A stretch of DNA of 64,000 bases, taken from the NCBI RefSeq assembly GCF_040361335.1, contig NZ_APNM01000004.1:124001-188000 (forward strand), written 5' to 3'. The translations under genes were made by a program, and so were the position numbers. The number at the start of each line of letters is the position of its first letter. Positions within the stretch are counted from its first letter, which is position 1. This DNA comes from APNM01 sp040361335. GTDB lineage: Bacteria; Pseudomonadota; Gammaproteobacteria; Nevskiales; Salinisphaeraceae. The notes beneath the pieces were generated by a model that saw only the letters and a program-made list of their open reading frames with translations, was not told the origin of the DNA and made no database searches. Shown piece by piece: positions 17,312 to 25,099 of this stretch.

Positions 17312-17739
17312 ATTCACCGACCCCGCAAATCGAGAGCTTCGACGACCTGGTGGCCATGGCCGCCGACGAGCCGGAGCCGGCCAAGCTCCTGGTGGTCCTG
17401 GTGGGCGTGGAGCCGGTGTTCCACCGCCGGCCCGACGGCACCGAGGTCCCGGCCGAGAACGAGGGCAGCCTGACCCCGATGATGGTCCGCGACCTGCTGC
17501 TGAGCCCGGAGCTCCGTCTGGACGACGTGGTCGCGGCCGCCGACGAGACCCGGCAGCCCTGGCAGTTCCTGATGCTGGCGGTGCTGGCCGGCCGCGACGG
17601 CCGCGCGCCCGGCCGCGACGAATGCGACACCCATCTCAAGCGCATGGCCAAGGCCATCCTCACCGGCGGCGACCTGAGCCGTTTCGCCTGCTTCGACCGC
17701 GAGGGCCAGCCGATCCGTATCGAGAACCCGCTGCTATGA
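17308..17739 (+). CDS. Conserved 143-residue protein between nar and moe genes, function unknown
   Basis: A small acidic cytoplasmic protein with a central motif AVLAGRDGRAPGRDECDTHLKRMAKAI and an ending FACFDREGQPIRIE (motif given in parts: LAGRDGRAP, HLKRM, FDREGQPI). It resembles short proteins in Pseudomonas and Burkholderia annotated, on doubtful grounds, as ribonucleotide reductase subunit alpha; I recognise that likeness from memory only. It overlaps the ppiC stop and the moeA start (ATGA), so it is locked into the nar operon and likely serves nitrate reductase maturation or molybdenum handling. No catalytic motif is evident. Confidence 0.75.
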   Translation: MNSPTPQIESFDDLVAMAADEPEPAKLLVVLVGVEPVFHRRPDGTEVPAENEGSLTPMMVRDLLLSPELRLDDVVAAADETRQPWQFLMLAVLAGRDGRAPGRDECDTHLKRMAKAILTGGDLSRFACFDREGQPIRIENPLL

Positions 17740-18941
17740 GCGGCGCCCTCAGCGTGACCGAGGCCCGCGAGCGGCTGCTCGCCGGGCTCGCCCGGGCGGA
17801 CACGGGCAGCGAACGGCTGCCCCTGGAGGAGACCCTCGATCGCATCCTGGCCCACGACCTGGTCGCACCGGTGTCGGTGCCCGCGTGGGACAACAGCGCG
17901 ATGGACGGCTACGCCGTGCGCGCGGCGGACGTGGCCGCCGACGGCGGCACCGAGCTGGCGGTATCGCAGCGCATCCCCGCGGGCGTCGGCCCGGTACCCC
18001 TGCGTTCCGGCACCGCCGCCCGCATCTTCACCGGCGCACCGGTGCCCGAGGGCGCCGACACGGTGATCATGCAGGAGGACTGCACGGAGACCGGGGATAG
18101 TGTGCGTATCGATCGTTTTCCCGGCGCCGGCGCCAACATCCGCGCCGCGGGCGAGGACATCCGCGCGGGTGATGTCGTGATCCCGGCCGGCCGCCGGCTA
18201 CGGCCGCAGGACCTCGGCCTGGCGGCCTCGGTCGGCGCCGACGCCCTCGACGTCGGACGCCGCCTGCGGGTGGCCGTACTCGCCACCGGCGACGAGCTGG
18301 TGCCGCCCGGTCAGCCGCTGCCGCCCGGCGGCATCTACAACTCCAACGCCCCGCTGGCCGCCGCCCTGCTGCGGCGCCTGGGCTGCGAGCCCCTGCCGCC
18401 CGAACGGGTCGCGGACACCCCGGAGGCCACGCGCGAGGCCCTGACGCGGGCGGCCGCGGCGGCCGACCTCGTACTGACCAGCGGCGGCGTCTCCGTGGGC
18501 GACGAGGATCACGTGAAGGCGGCGGTGGAAGCACTCGGGCGCCTGGACCTCTGGAAGGTGGCGATGAAGCCGGGCAAGCCCCTGGCCATCGGCCGGGTCG
18601 CGGAGACGCCGTTCCTGGGACTGCCGGGCAACCCGGTGTCGCTATTCGCGACCTTCCTGCTGTTCGCGGCGCCCGCCATCCGGCGCATGCAGGGCCGGGA
18701 CACCCTCCTGGCGACCCCCGTGCCGGTGCCCGCCGGCTTCGAGCGCGACCGCCCCGGCAAGCGCGACGAATTCCTCCGGGTGCGGGTGGAAAACGGCCGG
18801 CTCGCCGCCTATCCCAGCCAGGGCTCGGGCGTGCTCAGCTCCGCGGCCTGGGCGCACGGCCTGGCCCACGTGCCGGCCGGGACCCGGGTGGCGGCCGGCA
18901 TGCCGCTGGACTATTACGCCATGGACAGCCTCCTGGCCTGA
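17736..18941 (+). CDS. moeA: MoeA, molybdopterin molybdenumtransferase
   Basis: A 401-residue enzyme that inserts molybdate into adenylylated molybdopterin, the last step of Mo-MPT synthesis before bis-MGD formation. Visible signatures are VPAWDNSAMDGYAVR (about 47-61), IFTGAPVPEGADTV, LATGDELV, the SGGVSVGDEDHVK loop and GLPGNPVS. It starts in the stop codon of the preceding gene. Location after narGHJI mirrors the Pseudomonas nar-moe arrangement and indicates cofactor supply matched to nitrate reductase demand. moaA, present at this place in Pseudomonas, is absent here. Confidence 0.95.
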   Translation: MSGALSVTEARERLLAGLARADTGSERLPLEETLDRILAHDLVAPVSVPAWDNSAMDGYAVRAADVAADGGTELAVSQRIPAGVGPVPLRSGTAARIFTGAPVPEGADTVIMQEDCTETGDSVRIDRFPGAGANIRAAGEDIRAGDVVIPAGRRLRPQDLGLAASVGADALDVGRRLRVAVLATGDELVPPGQPLPPGGIYNSNAPLAAALLRRLGCEPLPPERVADTPEATREALTRAAAAADLVLTSGGVSVGDEDHVKAAVEALGRLDLWKVAMKPGKPLAIGRVAETPFLGLPGNPVSLFATFLLFAAPAIRRMQGRDTLLATPVPVPAGFERDRPGKRDEFLRVRVENGRLAAYPSQGSGVLSSAAWAHGLAHVPAGTRVAAGMPLDYYAMDSLLA

Positions 18942-18960
18942 CCGAGACAAAGGCATCCCC

Positions 18961-19491
18961 ATGTCCCGACAATGCAGCGACAAGCCCTTCCGCCCCCTGA
19001 AGATGGCCGTGCTCACGGTCTCCGACTCGCGCACCGCCGCGAACGACACCTCGGGGGACCTGCTCGTGGAACGCCTGAACGGTGCCGGCCACGAACTGGC
19101 GGACCGGCGCCTGGAACGCGACGACATCTACCGCCTGCGGGCGGTGGTGTCGGCCTGGATCGACGATCCGGGGGTGGAGTGCGTGCTGGTCACCGGCGGC
19201 ACCGGGATCACCGGCCGGGACAACACGCCCGAGGCCCTGGAACCGCTGCTGGACCGCGACATCCCCGGCTTCGGCGAACTGTTCCGGTATTACTCGCTGG
19301 AGGAGATCGGGACCTCGACAATCCAGTCCCGCGCCTTCGCCGGCACCGCCAACGCCACCCTGATCTTCGGGATGCCCGGCTCCACGGGCGCCTGCGCCAC
19401 GGCCTGGGACCGCATCCTGGGGGCGCAGCTCGACAGCCGCACCCAACCCTGCAATTTCGTCTCCCTGATCCCCAGGCTGGACGAGCGCTGA
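18961..19491 (+). CDS. moaB: MoaB, molybdopterin adenylyltransferase family
   Basis: A 176-residue MogA/MoaB-fold protein. Signatures: MAVLTVSDSRTAANDTSG near the N-terminus, VLVTGGTGITGRDNTPEA around 78-95 (the MPT-binding loop), and IFGMPGSTGACATAWD toward the end. MoaB/Mog proteins adenylylate molybdopterin to prime it for MoeA, the gene 19 bp upstream. It is the last gene of the nar operon; its 3' end faces a small gene on the other strand. Confidence 0.92.
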   Translation: MSRQCSDKPFRPLKMAVLTVSDSRTAANDTSGDLLVERLNGAGHELADRRLERDDIYRLRAVVSAWIDDPGVECVLVTGGTGITGRDNTPEALEPLLDRDIPGFGELFRYYSLEEIGTSTIQSRAFAGTANATLIFGMPGSTGACATAWDRILGAQLDSRTQPCNFVSLIPRLDER

Positions 19492-19510
19492 GTCCGTCCG
19501 GCGGCCGCCG

Positions 19511-19681
19511 TCAGCCGTGACGGCCGGCGGCCGCGTCACCCTCGGCGGAACTGGTCACGGTACCCTGCGCGGCGTGCCCGTTGGCGGCGATCGTGGGGGT
19601 GCTCAGAGCCGCCGTGATCATCAGCGCGATGACCATGAGGAGCGAGACGAGCAGCGGCAGCAGGCGCAGTTTGGCGGTCAT
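19511..19681 (-). CDS. 56-residue single-span membrane or secreted peptide
   Basis: Too short for most gene finders but well formed: ATG 19681 follows GGGAAGAGGAAA, and the product begins MTAKLRLLPLLVSLLMVIAL, one hydrophobic segment with a positively charged start, then a small polar tail (HAAQGTVTSSAEGDAAAG). It could be a signal anchor or be cleaved near residue 33. Its promoter region holds the FNR-type box at 19751-19764, shared with the siroheme reductase gene on the other strand. I recognise no family. Anaerobic induction is inferred. Confidence 0.6.
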   Translation of the reverse strand: MTAKLRLLPLLVSLLMVIALMITAALSTPTIAANGHAAQGTVTSSAEGDAAAGRHG

Positions 19682-19750
19682 TTTCCTCTTCCCGTGGTGG
19701 TGGGTGTTCGCTTCACGTAATCAAGATATCCGGACGGGCCCGTCGGCTCC

Positions 19751-19764
19751 TTGACCTGCATCAA
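19751..19764. promoter_or_regulatory. FNR/DNR box between small peptide and siroheme reductase genes
   Basis: TTGACCTGCATCAA. The centre lies 47.5 bp before the plus-strand start at 19805 and 76.5 bp before the minus-strand start at 19681, so either or both genes may be controlled. Confidence 0.8.
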
Positions 19765-19804
19765 GGACACCGCATACCCGCAGGCGCGACGCTGGTGACG
19801 CATC

Positions 19805-21463
19805 ATGAGCGACGCGAACGACAAGCCCGCAGCCGCCCGCAGCCGGACCGCCCTGGCACGGCTTCGTTATGGCGGAATCCATTTGCAGGAGGACCGCGAC
19901 GCGCGCCGCGGACCCGGTCCGCGACGCTGGCGGTGCATGCTGCGGCTCAAGCTTCCCTGCGGTCGCCTCGATGCCGAGCGCTATCTCGGATTGATCGAGG
20001 TGGCGGCGTGGTTCACGCCGACGGGCGACTTGCGTCTGACCGGGGGCCGTAATGTCGAATTGCACGGTATCGACCCGGCGGACGTCCCGGCGGCGATCGC
20101 GGCCCTGCGCCGGGCCGGACTCGCGCTCGGCTGCGACGCGAGCGGGCTGGAGTATAACGTATCCGGGCCCGTGCCGCGAGCCGGAAACGCCCGTCTGCAG
20201 GTGGCTGCGGGCCTCGCGGAGCGCCTCTGCGACAAGCTTTACCCGACCCCGGACTCGTCCCTGCCGGCACGCGTCGCCGCCTGTCTCGACGATCCGGACG
20301 CGGCCGCCGACCTGCCGGCACACCCGCCGCGCAAATTCACCGTCGGCGTCGCCCTGCCCGAGGACAATTCCGGCGATCTGCTGGGCCAGGACCTGGGCCT
20401 CCTGCTGGACCGCGACCACGACGGTATCTGGTACGCGTCCGTCTATGCCGGCGGCGGCATGAGCCTGTACCGGGGCTACGCCGACAGCTTCGCGACCCCC
20501 GCCATGTTGCTGGGCCGTGTGCCGCTGTCCGCGGCCGAGGCCACCGTGGACGCCGCCGTGGCCCTGGTACGCGATGCCGTCGATCCGACCGACGCCCGTC
20601 GCTGCCGGCTGAAGTACCTGCTGGCCGAGCGCGGCGGCACCTGGGTCCGGAGGCGGCTGCGCGAATACGTGGACCTGGGCGTCGCCGGGGACGGCCCGAG
20701 GCCCGCACTGAAATCCCCCGACCTGCGCGGCATCAGTCGCGGGGACGACGGCCGCCACAGCCTTTGCGTGGCCGTGCCCGGCGGCCGCCTGGCCGCCGCC
20801 AATCCCGGACGCGGCATCGCCGAGGCGGTCACCGCCCTGCGGCCGGACCTCGCCCTGACCCCCGACCAGAACCTGCTGCTCACCGGTCTCGACGCGCCGG
20901 CCCTGGGCCGGGCGCGACGCCTGCTGGCCCGTCATGGCGCGGCACCGCCGGACCCGGCGGCGGAACCGGTGCACGCGGTCACCTGCACGGGACCGCCGCA
21001 TTGCCGCCGCGCCCTGTGCGAGTCCCAGCGCGCGCTCGCCGGCCTCACGGCCGAGCTGGAACGGGTGCTCGCCGAGACCGGGCGCGCCGGCGCCGCGCTC
21101 GATCTGCGTTTGGCCGCCTGCCCCATCGGCTGCGTCCGACCGTACTCCGCGGAGATCGGGGTGGTGGGCGTGCGCCGCGGGCGCTACGACGTATTCCTGG
21201 GCGGCGACGCCGGCCAGGGGCGCCTGGGCGACCTGTACGTTTCCCGGATCCGGCCGGAGGACATCGTGCCGGCGCTACGGCCGCTGTTGCTGGACTGGGC
21301 GCGCCGCGGCGGCGCGAACGAGGGCTTCGGCGCCTATTACCGGCGGCGGTTCCATCGCCGGCCGCGCGCCCGCCGCCTCACCGGCGAATTCCCCGCGCCC
21401 GCGGTCTCGCGGGTACTCGCCGACATCCTGGAAACGACCGATACAGGCGACGCGCCGAATTGA
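19805..21463 (+). CDS. Siroheme/[4Fe-4S] nitrite or sulfite reductase-like protein
   Basis: A 552-residue protein built of two ferredoxin-like half repeats and two siroheme-Fe-S domains. In the second half the cluster ligands are visible as CTGPPHC (near residue 393, C-x5-C) and CPIGC (near 438, C-x3-C), the sulfite/nitrite reductase pattern. An RLTGGRNVELHGI segment near 75-90 fits the substrate-cavity arginine region. There is no flavoprotein or ferredoxin partner nearby, and the sequence does not read as a close CysI, NirB or NirA. CobG (cobalamin synthesis) has a similar fold and is a possible alternative, notable given B12-dependent NrdJ. The Shine-Dalgarno is weak. An FNR-type box lies 47.5 bp upstream. 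Confidence 0.75.
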   Translation: MSDANDKPAAARSRTALARLRYGGIHLQEDRDARRGPGPRRWRCMLRLKLPCGRLDAERYLGLIEVAAWFTPTGDLRLTGGRNVELHGIDPADVPAAIAALRRAGLALGCDASGLEYNVSGPVPRAGNARLQVAAGLAERLCDKLYPTPDSSLPARVAACLDDPDAAADLPAHPPRKFTVGVALPEDNSGDLLGQDLGLLLDRDHDGIWYASVYAGGGMSLYRGYADSFATPAMLLGRVPLSAAEATVDAAVALVRDAVDPTDARRCRLKYLLAERGGTWVRRRLREYVDLGVAGDGPRPALKSPDLRGISRGDDGRHSLCVAVPGGRLAAANPGRGIAEAVTALRPDLALTPDQNLLLTGLDAPALGRARRLLARHGAAPPDPAAEPVHAVTCTGPPHCRRALCESQRALAGLTAELERVLAETGRAGAALDLRLAACPIGCVRPYSAEIGVVGVRRGRYDVFLGGDAGQGRLGDLYVSRIRPEDIVPALRPLLLDWARRGGANEGFGAYYRRRFHRRPRARRLTGEFPAPAVSRVLADILETTDTGDAPN

Positions 21464-21473
21464 CACGGATCAA
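21460..21473. promoter_or_regulatory. FNR/DNR box before the GMC/FAD/ThDP operon
   Basis: TTGACACGGATCAA; it overlaps the TGA stop of the siroheme reductase gene. The centre is only 42.5 bp before the next ATG (21509), implying a very short leader, or 66.5 bp before an in-frame ATG at 21533. Confidence 0.75.
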
Positions 21474-21508
21474 GGCCAGGTCCCGCCGCGCGTATTAGAA
21501 AAGGGACC

Positions 21509-21955
21509 ATGTCCGTTAACACACTCACGACCATGGAGAACGATCCGGGGCATGCGCGGCCGGCGGCTCTGTCGCCGCGCGCCCGGGTACGCTTCGAGGC
21601 CCTGCAACACACCCTCGTACCCTCCAGCGCCGCGTTCGACGTCCGGGAGCGAACCGCCGCGCTCGCCCTGGTGGCGCGCGCGCTGTCCCGCCAACCGGCG
21701 GCGGTGCGCCGACAGCTCGCGCTGCTGCTGGCCGCGATCGACGGCTACTGCCTGCTGCGTCACGGGCGCGTCTTCCGTCGCCTGGACGCCGCCCGCCGAC
21801 GGCGGACGCTGGAGCGGCTGTCGACGGCACGCTGGTCGGGCCGTCTGCGTCAGGGTATCGAGGGACTGACCGTGCTGGCCCGTCTCGGCGTCTACGGCCA
21901 GACGGCGCTGCACCCGCACCTGGGCTATCGGCTGCGGGAGGTGCCGCGTGACTGA
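21509..21955 (+). CDS. Small subunit associated with GMC oxidoreductase
   Basis: A 148-residue helical, arginine-rich protein. Size, helical content and position directly before a GMC oxidoreductase fit the small subunits of gluconate-2-dehydrogenase-like or membrane GMC enzymes, but it lacks an obvious Tat or Sec signal and any heme motif, so this is context-led. ATG 21509 follows AAAAGGGA. An in-frame ATG at 21533 would suit the FNR box spacing better but has no Shine-Dalgarno. The 3' end overlaps the next gene by 8 bp, indicating translational coupling. Confidence 0.6.
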   Translation: MSVNTLTTMENDPGHARPAALSPRARVRFEALQHTLVPSSAAFDVRERTAALALVARALSRQPAAVRRQLALLLAAIDGYCLLRHGRVFRRLDAARRRRTLERLSTARWSGRLRQGIEGLTVLARLGVYGQTALHPHLGYRLREVPRD

Positions 21956-23471
21956 CGCCCGCACGCACACGGTCGACGTCGATATCGCCATCGTGGGCTC
22001 GGGCGCCGGCGGCGGCACCGTGGCCGCGGCGCTGGCACCGCTGTGCCGCGACGGCCTGCGCGTGGCCCTGTTCGAGGAGGGCGGCCGCTTCGGCGCCGCC
22101 GACAACACCCGCCGCGAGATGGAGATGGTCGACCGCTACTACCTCGACGGCGGCGGCATCCGTACCGTCTCGGGCGAGATATCGCTGGCGGCGGCGCGCG
22201 GCGTCGGCGGCTCCACCAACGTCTACACCGGCGTCACCTTCGAGCCCCCGCCCGCGGTCCTGGACAAGTGGGCCGTACCGGGGCTGGATGCCGCCGACCT
22301 CGCGCCGCGCCTGGCGCGCTACGCGCGCCAGAACGGCGTCCACTACCACGACGACGCCGAGATCAACCGCAACAACCGGCTGTTCCTGGCCGGCTGCCAC
22401 CGTCTCGGCTGGGACGTCCGCAAGTTCCCGGTGAATACCCGCGGCTGCGTCGGCCTCAACACCTGCAACCTGGGCTGCGCCGTGCTCGCCAAGCAGGGCA
22501 CCGCCCGGGTCCAGATCCCGGCCGCCGAGCACGCCGGCGTCGCGGTCTATCCGCACTGCCGGATCGAACGCATCGGGGACGGCGTGCTGCACGGGCGGGC
22601 GGACGCGGGCGGCCCCCTGCCCGCGGGGCCGGTACGCATCCGCGCGCGCCGCATCGTGCTCGCCGGCGGCACCCTGAACACCCCCGCCCTGCTGATGCGC
22701 AGCCACCGGCACTGGCGACGCCGCTGGCCGGCCCTGGGGCGCTATTTCACCTGCCATCCGGCGCTGACACTGGTCGCCGAGCACCGGGGTGCGGTGAACG
22801 GCTCGCTGGGTCACCCCAAGAGCTACTACTGCGACCGCTTCGCCGCCCGGGGCCGGTTCCTGCTGGAGACCTGCTTCTATCCGCCCTTCGCCACGGCGCG
22901 CAATCTCGTCGGCCTGGGTCCGGAGCCGGACGCGCTGATGGCGCGCATGGATCGCCAACAGCAAATCCTGGCGCTGCTGCTCGACCGCGCCCGGCCGGAC
23001 AACCGCATCGAGCTGGACCGCGCCGGTCGCACGCGGGTCCACTACCGCGTGGACGACGACCTCCGCCGCACCATGGCCGAGGCGATCCGGGCCGCGGGCC
23101 GGCTATTCTTCGCGGCGGGGGCGGTACGCGCCCACCTGCCGGGGGCGCCGAACTTCTTCACCCATCGCCGCGACGCCGACAGGCTGGTCTCCCGGATACG
23201 CCCGGACCGCCTCGCGGCGGGCCGCGTCGTCCTGAGCGCCGCTCACCTGATGGGCGGCTGCCGCATGGGCGCCGACCCCGCCACCTCGGTGACCGACCCT
23301 CGGGGGCGCGTGCGCGGCCTGCCGGGCGTGTACGTGGCGGATGCCAGCCTGTTCCCGGACTCGGTCGAAGTGAACCCCTATCTCACGGTCATGGCTCTCG
23401 CGGACCGGGTCGCCGAAGCGGTCCGTCACGACCTCGACACCGGGCGGGTCCGCGCGGAGGCGGCGGCATGA
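21948..23471 (+). CDS. GMC-family FAD oxidoreductase
   Basis: A 507-residue glucose-methanol-choline oxidoreductase that should oxidise an alcohol to a ketone or aldehyde. The FAD site IAIVGSGAGGGTVAA is near residues 13-27, the second FAD-binding loop GVGGSTNVYTG near 85-95, and the C-terminal catalytic region holds HLMGGCRMG and VEVNPYLTVMALADRVA (His and Asn of the GMC pair). A cysteine-rich stretch CVGLNTCNLGC (near 165-175) recalls bacterial sterol/alcohol dehydrogenases of this family. Its substrate is not evident. It overlaps both neighbours, so it is within a tight operon. Confidence 0.85.
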   Translation: MTDARTHTVDVDIAIVGSGAGGGTVAAALAPLCRDGLRVALFEEGGRFGAADNTRREMEMVDRYYLDGGGIRTVSGEISLAAARGVGGSTNVYTGVTFEPPPAVLDKWAVPGLDAADLAPRLARYARQNGVHYHDDAEINRNNRLFLAGCHRLGWDVRKFPVNTRGCVGLNTCNLGCAVLAKQGTARVQIPAAEHAGVAVYPHCRIERIGDGVLHGRADAGGPLPAGPVRIRARRIVLAGGTLNTPALLMRSHRHWRRRWPALGRYFTCHPALTLVAEHRGAVNGSLGHPKSYYCDRFAARGRFLLETCFYPPFATARNLVGLGPEPDALMARMDRQQQILALLLDRARPDNRIELDRAGRTRVHYRVDDDLRRTMAEAIRAAGRLFFAAGAVRAHLPGAPNFFTHRRDADRLVSRIRPDRLAAGRVVLSAAHLMGGCRMGADPATSVTDPRGRVRGLPGVYVADASLFPDSVEVNPYLTVMALADRVAEAVRHDLDTGRVRAEAAA

Positions 23472-25099
23472 CCCCGGCGCCGGAGAACACGGACGTGGTG
23501 ATCGCCGGCGCCGGCCTGGCCGGTCTCGTGACCGCGCACGAGCTGCTGGCGCGGGGCCGCCGGGTCACGGTACTGGACAAGGACCGGGCCGAGCGCTGCG
23601 GCGGCCTGGCGCGCGAGGCCTTCGGCGGCATCCTGCTGGCGGGCACCCCGGAGCAGCGCCGCGCGCGAATACGCGACAACCCCGGCCTGGCCCTGCGCGA
23701 CTGGGAGAGCTACGCCGAGTTCGGCCCCGACGACCACTGGCCGCGGGCCTGGGCCGAGTGCTACTGCGAGACCTCCGTCGAAGCCATCCACCGCTACCTG
23801 CACGGCCTCGGTGTCCGCTTCCTGCCGGTCGTCAACTGGCCCGAACGGGGCTGGGACCGGCCCGGCAACTCGGTGCCCCGCTGGCACGTCGTCTGGGGCC
23901 TGGGCGGGGAGATCGTCACGCGCCTGCGACAGGCGCTGGCCGAACACCCGCGTGCCGACCGTCTCGACCTGCGCTTCGGCCACGACGTCACCGGCCTGGA
24001 TACCGAGAACGGCCGGGTGGTCGGCCTGCACGGCGTGCGCGAGGACGACGGCACGGACTTCCGGCTGCGCGCCGAGCACGTCGTGATCGCGGCCGGCGGC
24101 ATCTGCGGCGGCGACCTGTCGCGGGTCCGCGCCCACTGGCACCGGCCCTGGGGGACACCGCCCGCGAAGCTGCTCAACGGCGGCCACATCCACGGCGACG
24201 GCCGCCTGCACGAGGCCGCCGCCGGCGCCGGCGCCCGCCTGACCCACCTCGACCGCCACTGGCACTACGCCGCCGGCGTGCACCACCCGCGGCGGCTGCG
24301 CCCCGACGACGGCCTGAGCCTGGTGCCGCCGCGCTCGGCCCTGTGGCTGGACGCCCGCGGCCGCCGCGTCGGCCCGCCGCCGTTGGTCGCCAACACCGAT
24401 ACCCGGCACCTGGTCGAGACCGTGCTCGGCCTGCCCGGCCAGTATTCCTGGCTGGTGATGAACCGGCGCATCGCCCGGCGCGAGCTGGCGGTCTCCGGTT
24501 ACGACTTCATGGACGCCTTCCGCAACAAACGACGGATCAAGCTGCTGCGGCAGGCCTTGTTCGGCAACGACGAACTGCTCGCGCGGCTGCTGGCCGAATG
24601 CCCCGAGGATCTCGTCGCCGCCGACACGCCCGCCGCCCTCGCACGGGCGATGGACGGACGCAATCTCTACGGCCTGCGGGTGGACGCCGAAGGCATGCTC
24701 GCCGACATCCGCGCCTACGACGACGAGATCGGGCGCGGTCCGCGCTTCTTCAACGACCCGCAGTTGCGCCGGATCGCCCAGGCGCGCGCCTACCGCGGCG
24801 ACCGGCTGCGCACCTGCCGCTTCCAGGCGATCCTGGACCCGCGCGCCGGCCCGCTGATCGCCGTGCGCGCCTTCATCCTCAGCCGCAAGAGCCTCGGCGG
24901 CATCCAGACCGACCTCGACTGCCGCGTCCTGGCCGAAAGCGGCGCGCCGGTGCCCGGCCTCTACGCGGTGGGCGAGGCGGCCGGCTTCGGCGGCGGCGGC
25001 ATCAACGGCAAGCGTTCCCTGGAAGGCACCTTCCTGGGCGGCTGCATCCTCACCGGGCGCAGGCTCGGACAACACCTCGGCGGAGGGATCGCGACATGA
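23468..25099 (+). CDS. FAD-binding dehydrogenase (COG3573, KstD/fumarate-reductase-like)
   Basis: A 543-residue flavoprotein with an N-terminal dinucleotide fold (VVIAGAGLAGLVTAHEL) and a C-terminal FAD closing motif GLYAVGEAAGFGGGGINGKR. Motifs such as GNSVPRWHVVWG (near 130) and the ALEGTF/SLEGTFLGGCI ending match the COG3573 family as I remember it, relatives of 3-ketosteroid dehydrogenase and fumarate reductase flavoproteins that act on C-C bonds next to a carbonyl. Natural substrates of COG3573 are unknown. ATGA overlap with the GMC gene and with the ThDP gene suggests consecutive pathway steps. Confidence 0.85.
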   Translation: MTPAPENTDVVIAGAGLAGLVTAHELLARGRRVTVLDKDRAERCGGLAREAFGGILLAGTPEQRRARIRDNPGLALRDWESYAEFGPDDHWPRAWAECYCETSVEAIHRYLHGLGVRFLPVVNWPERGWDRPGNSVPRWHVVWGLGGEIVTRLRQALAEHPRADRLDLRFGHDVTGLDTENGRVVGLHGVREDDGTDFRLRAEHVVIAAGGICGGDLSRVRAHWHRPWGTPPAKLLNGGHIHGDGRLHEAAAGAGARLTHLDRHWHYAAGVHHPRRLRPDDGLSLVPPRSALWLDARGRRVGPPPLVANTDTRHLVETVLGLPGQYSWLVMNRRIARRELAVSGYDFMDAFRNKRRIKLLRQALFGNDELLARLLAECPEDLVAADTPAALARAMDGRNLYGLRVDAEGMLADIRAYDDEIGRGPRFFNDPQLRRIAQARAYRGDRLRTCRFQAILDPRAGPLIAVRAFILSRKSLGGIQTDLDCRVLAESGAPVPGLYAVGEAAGFGGGGINGKRSLEGTFLGGCILTGRRLGQHLGGGIAT

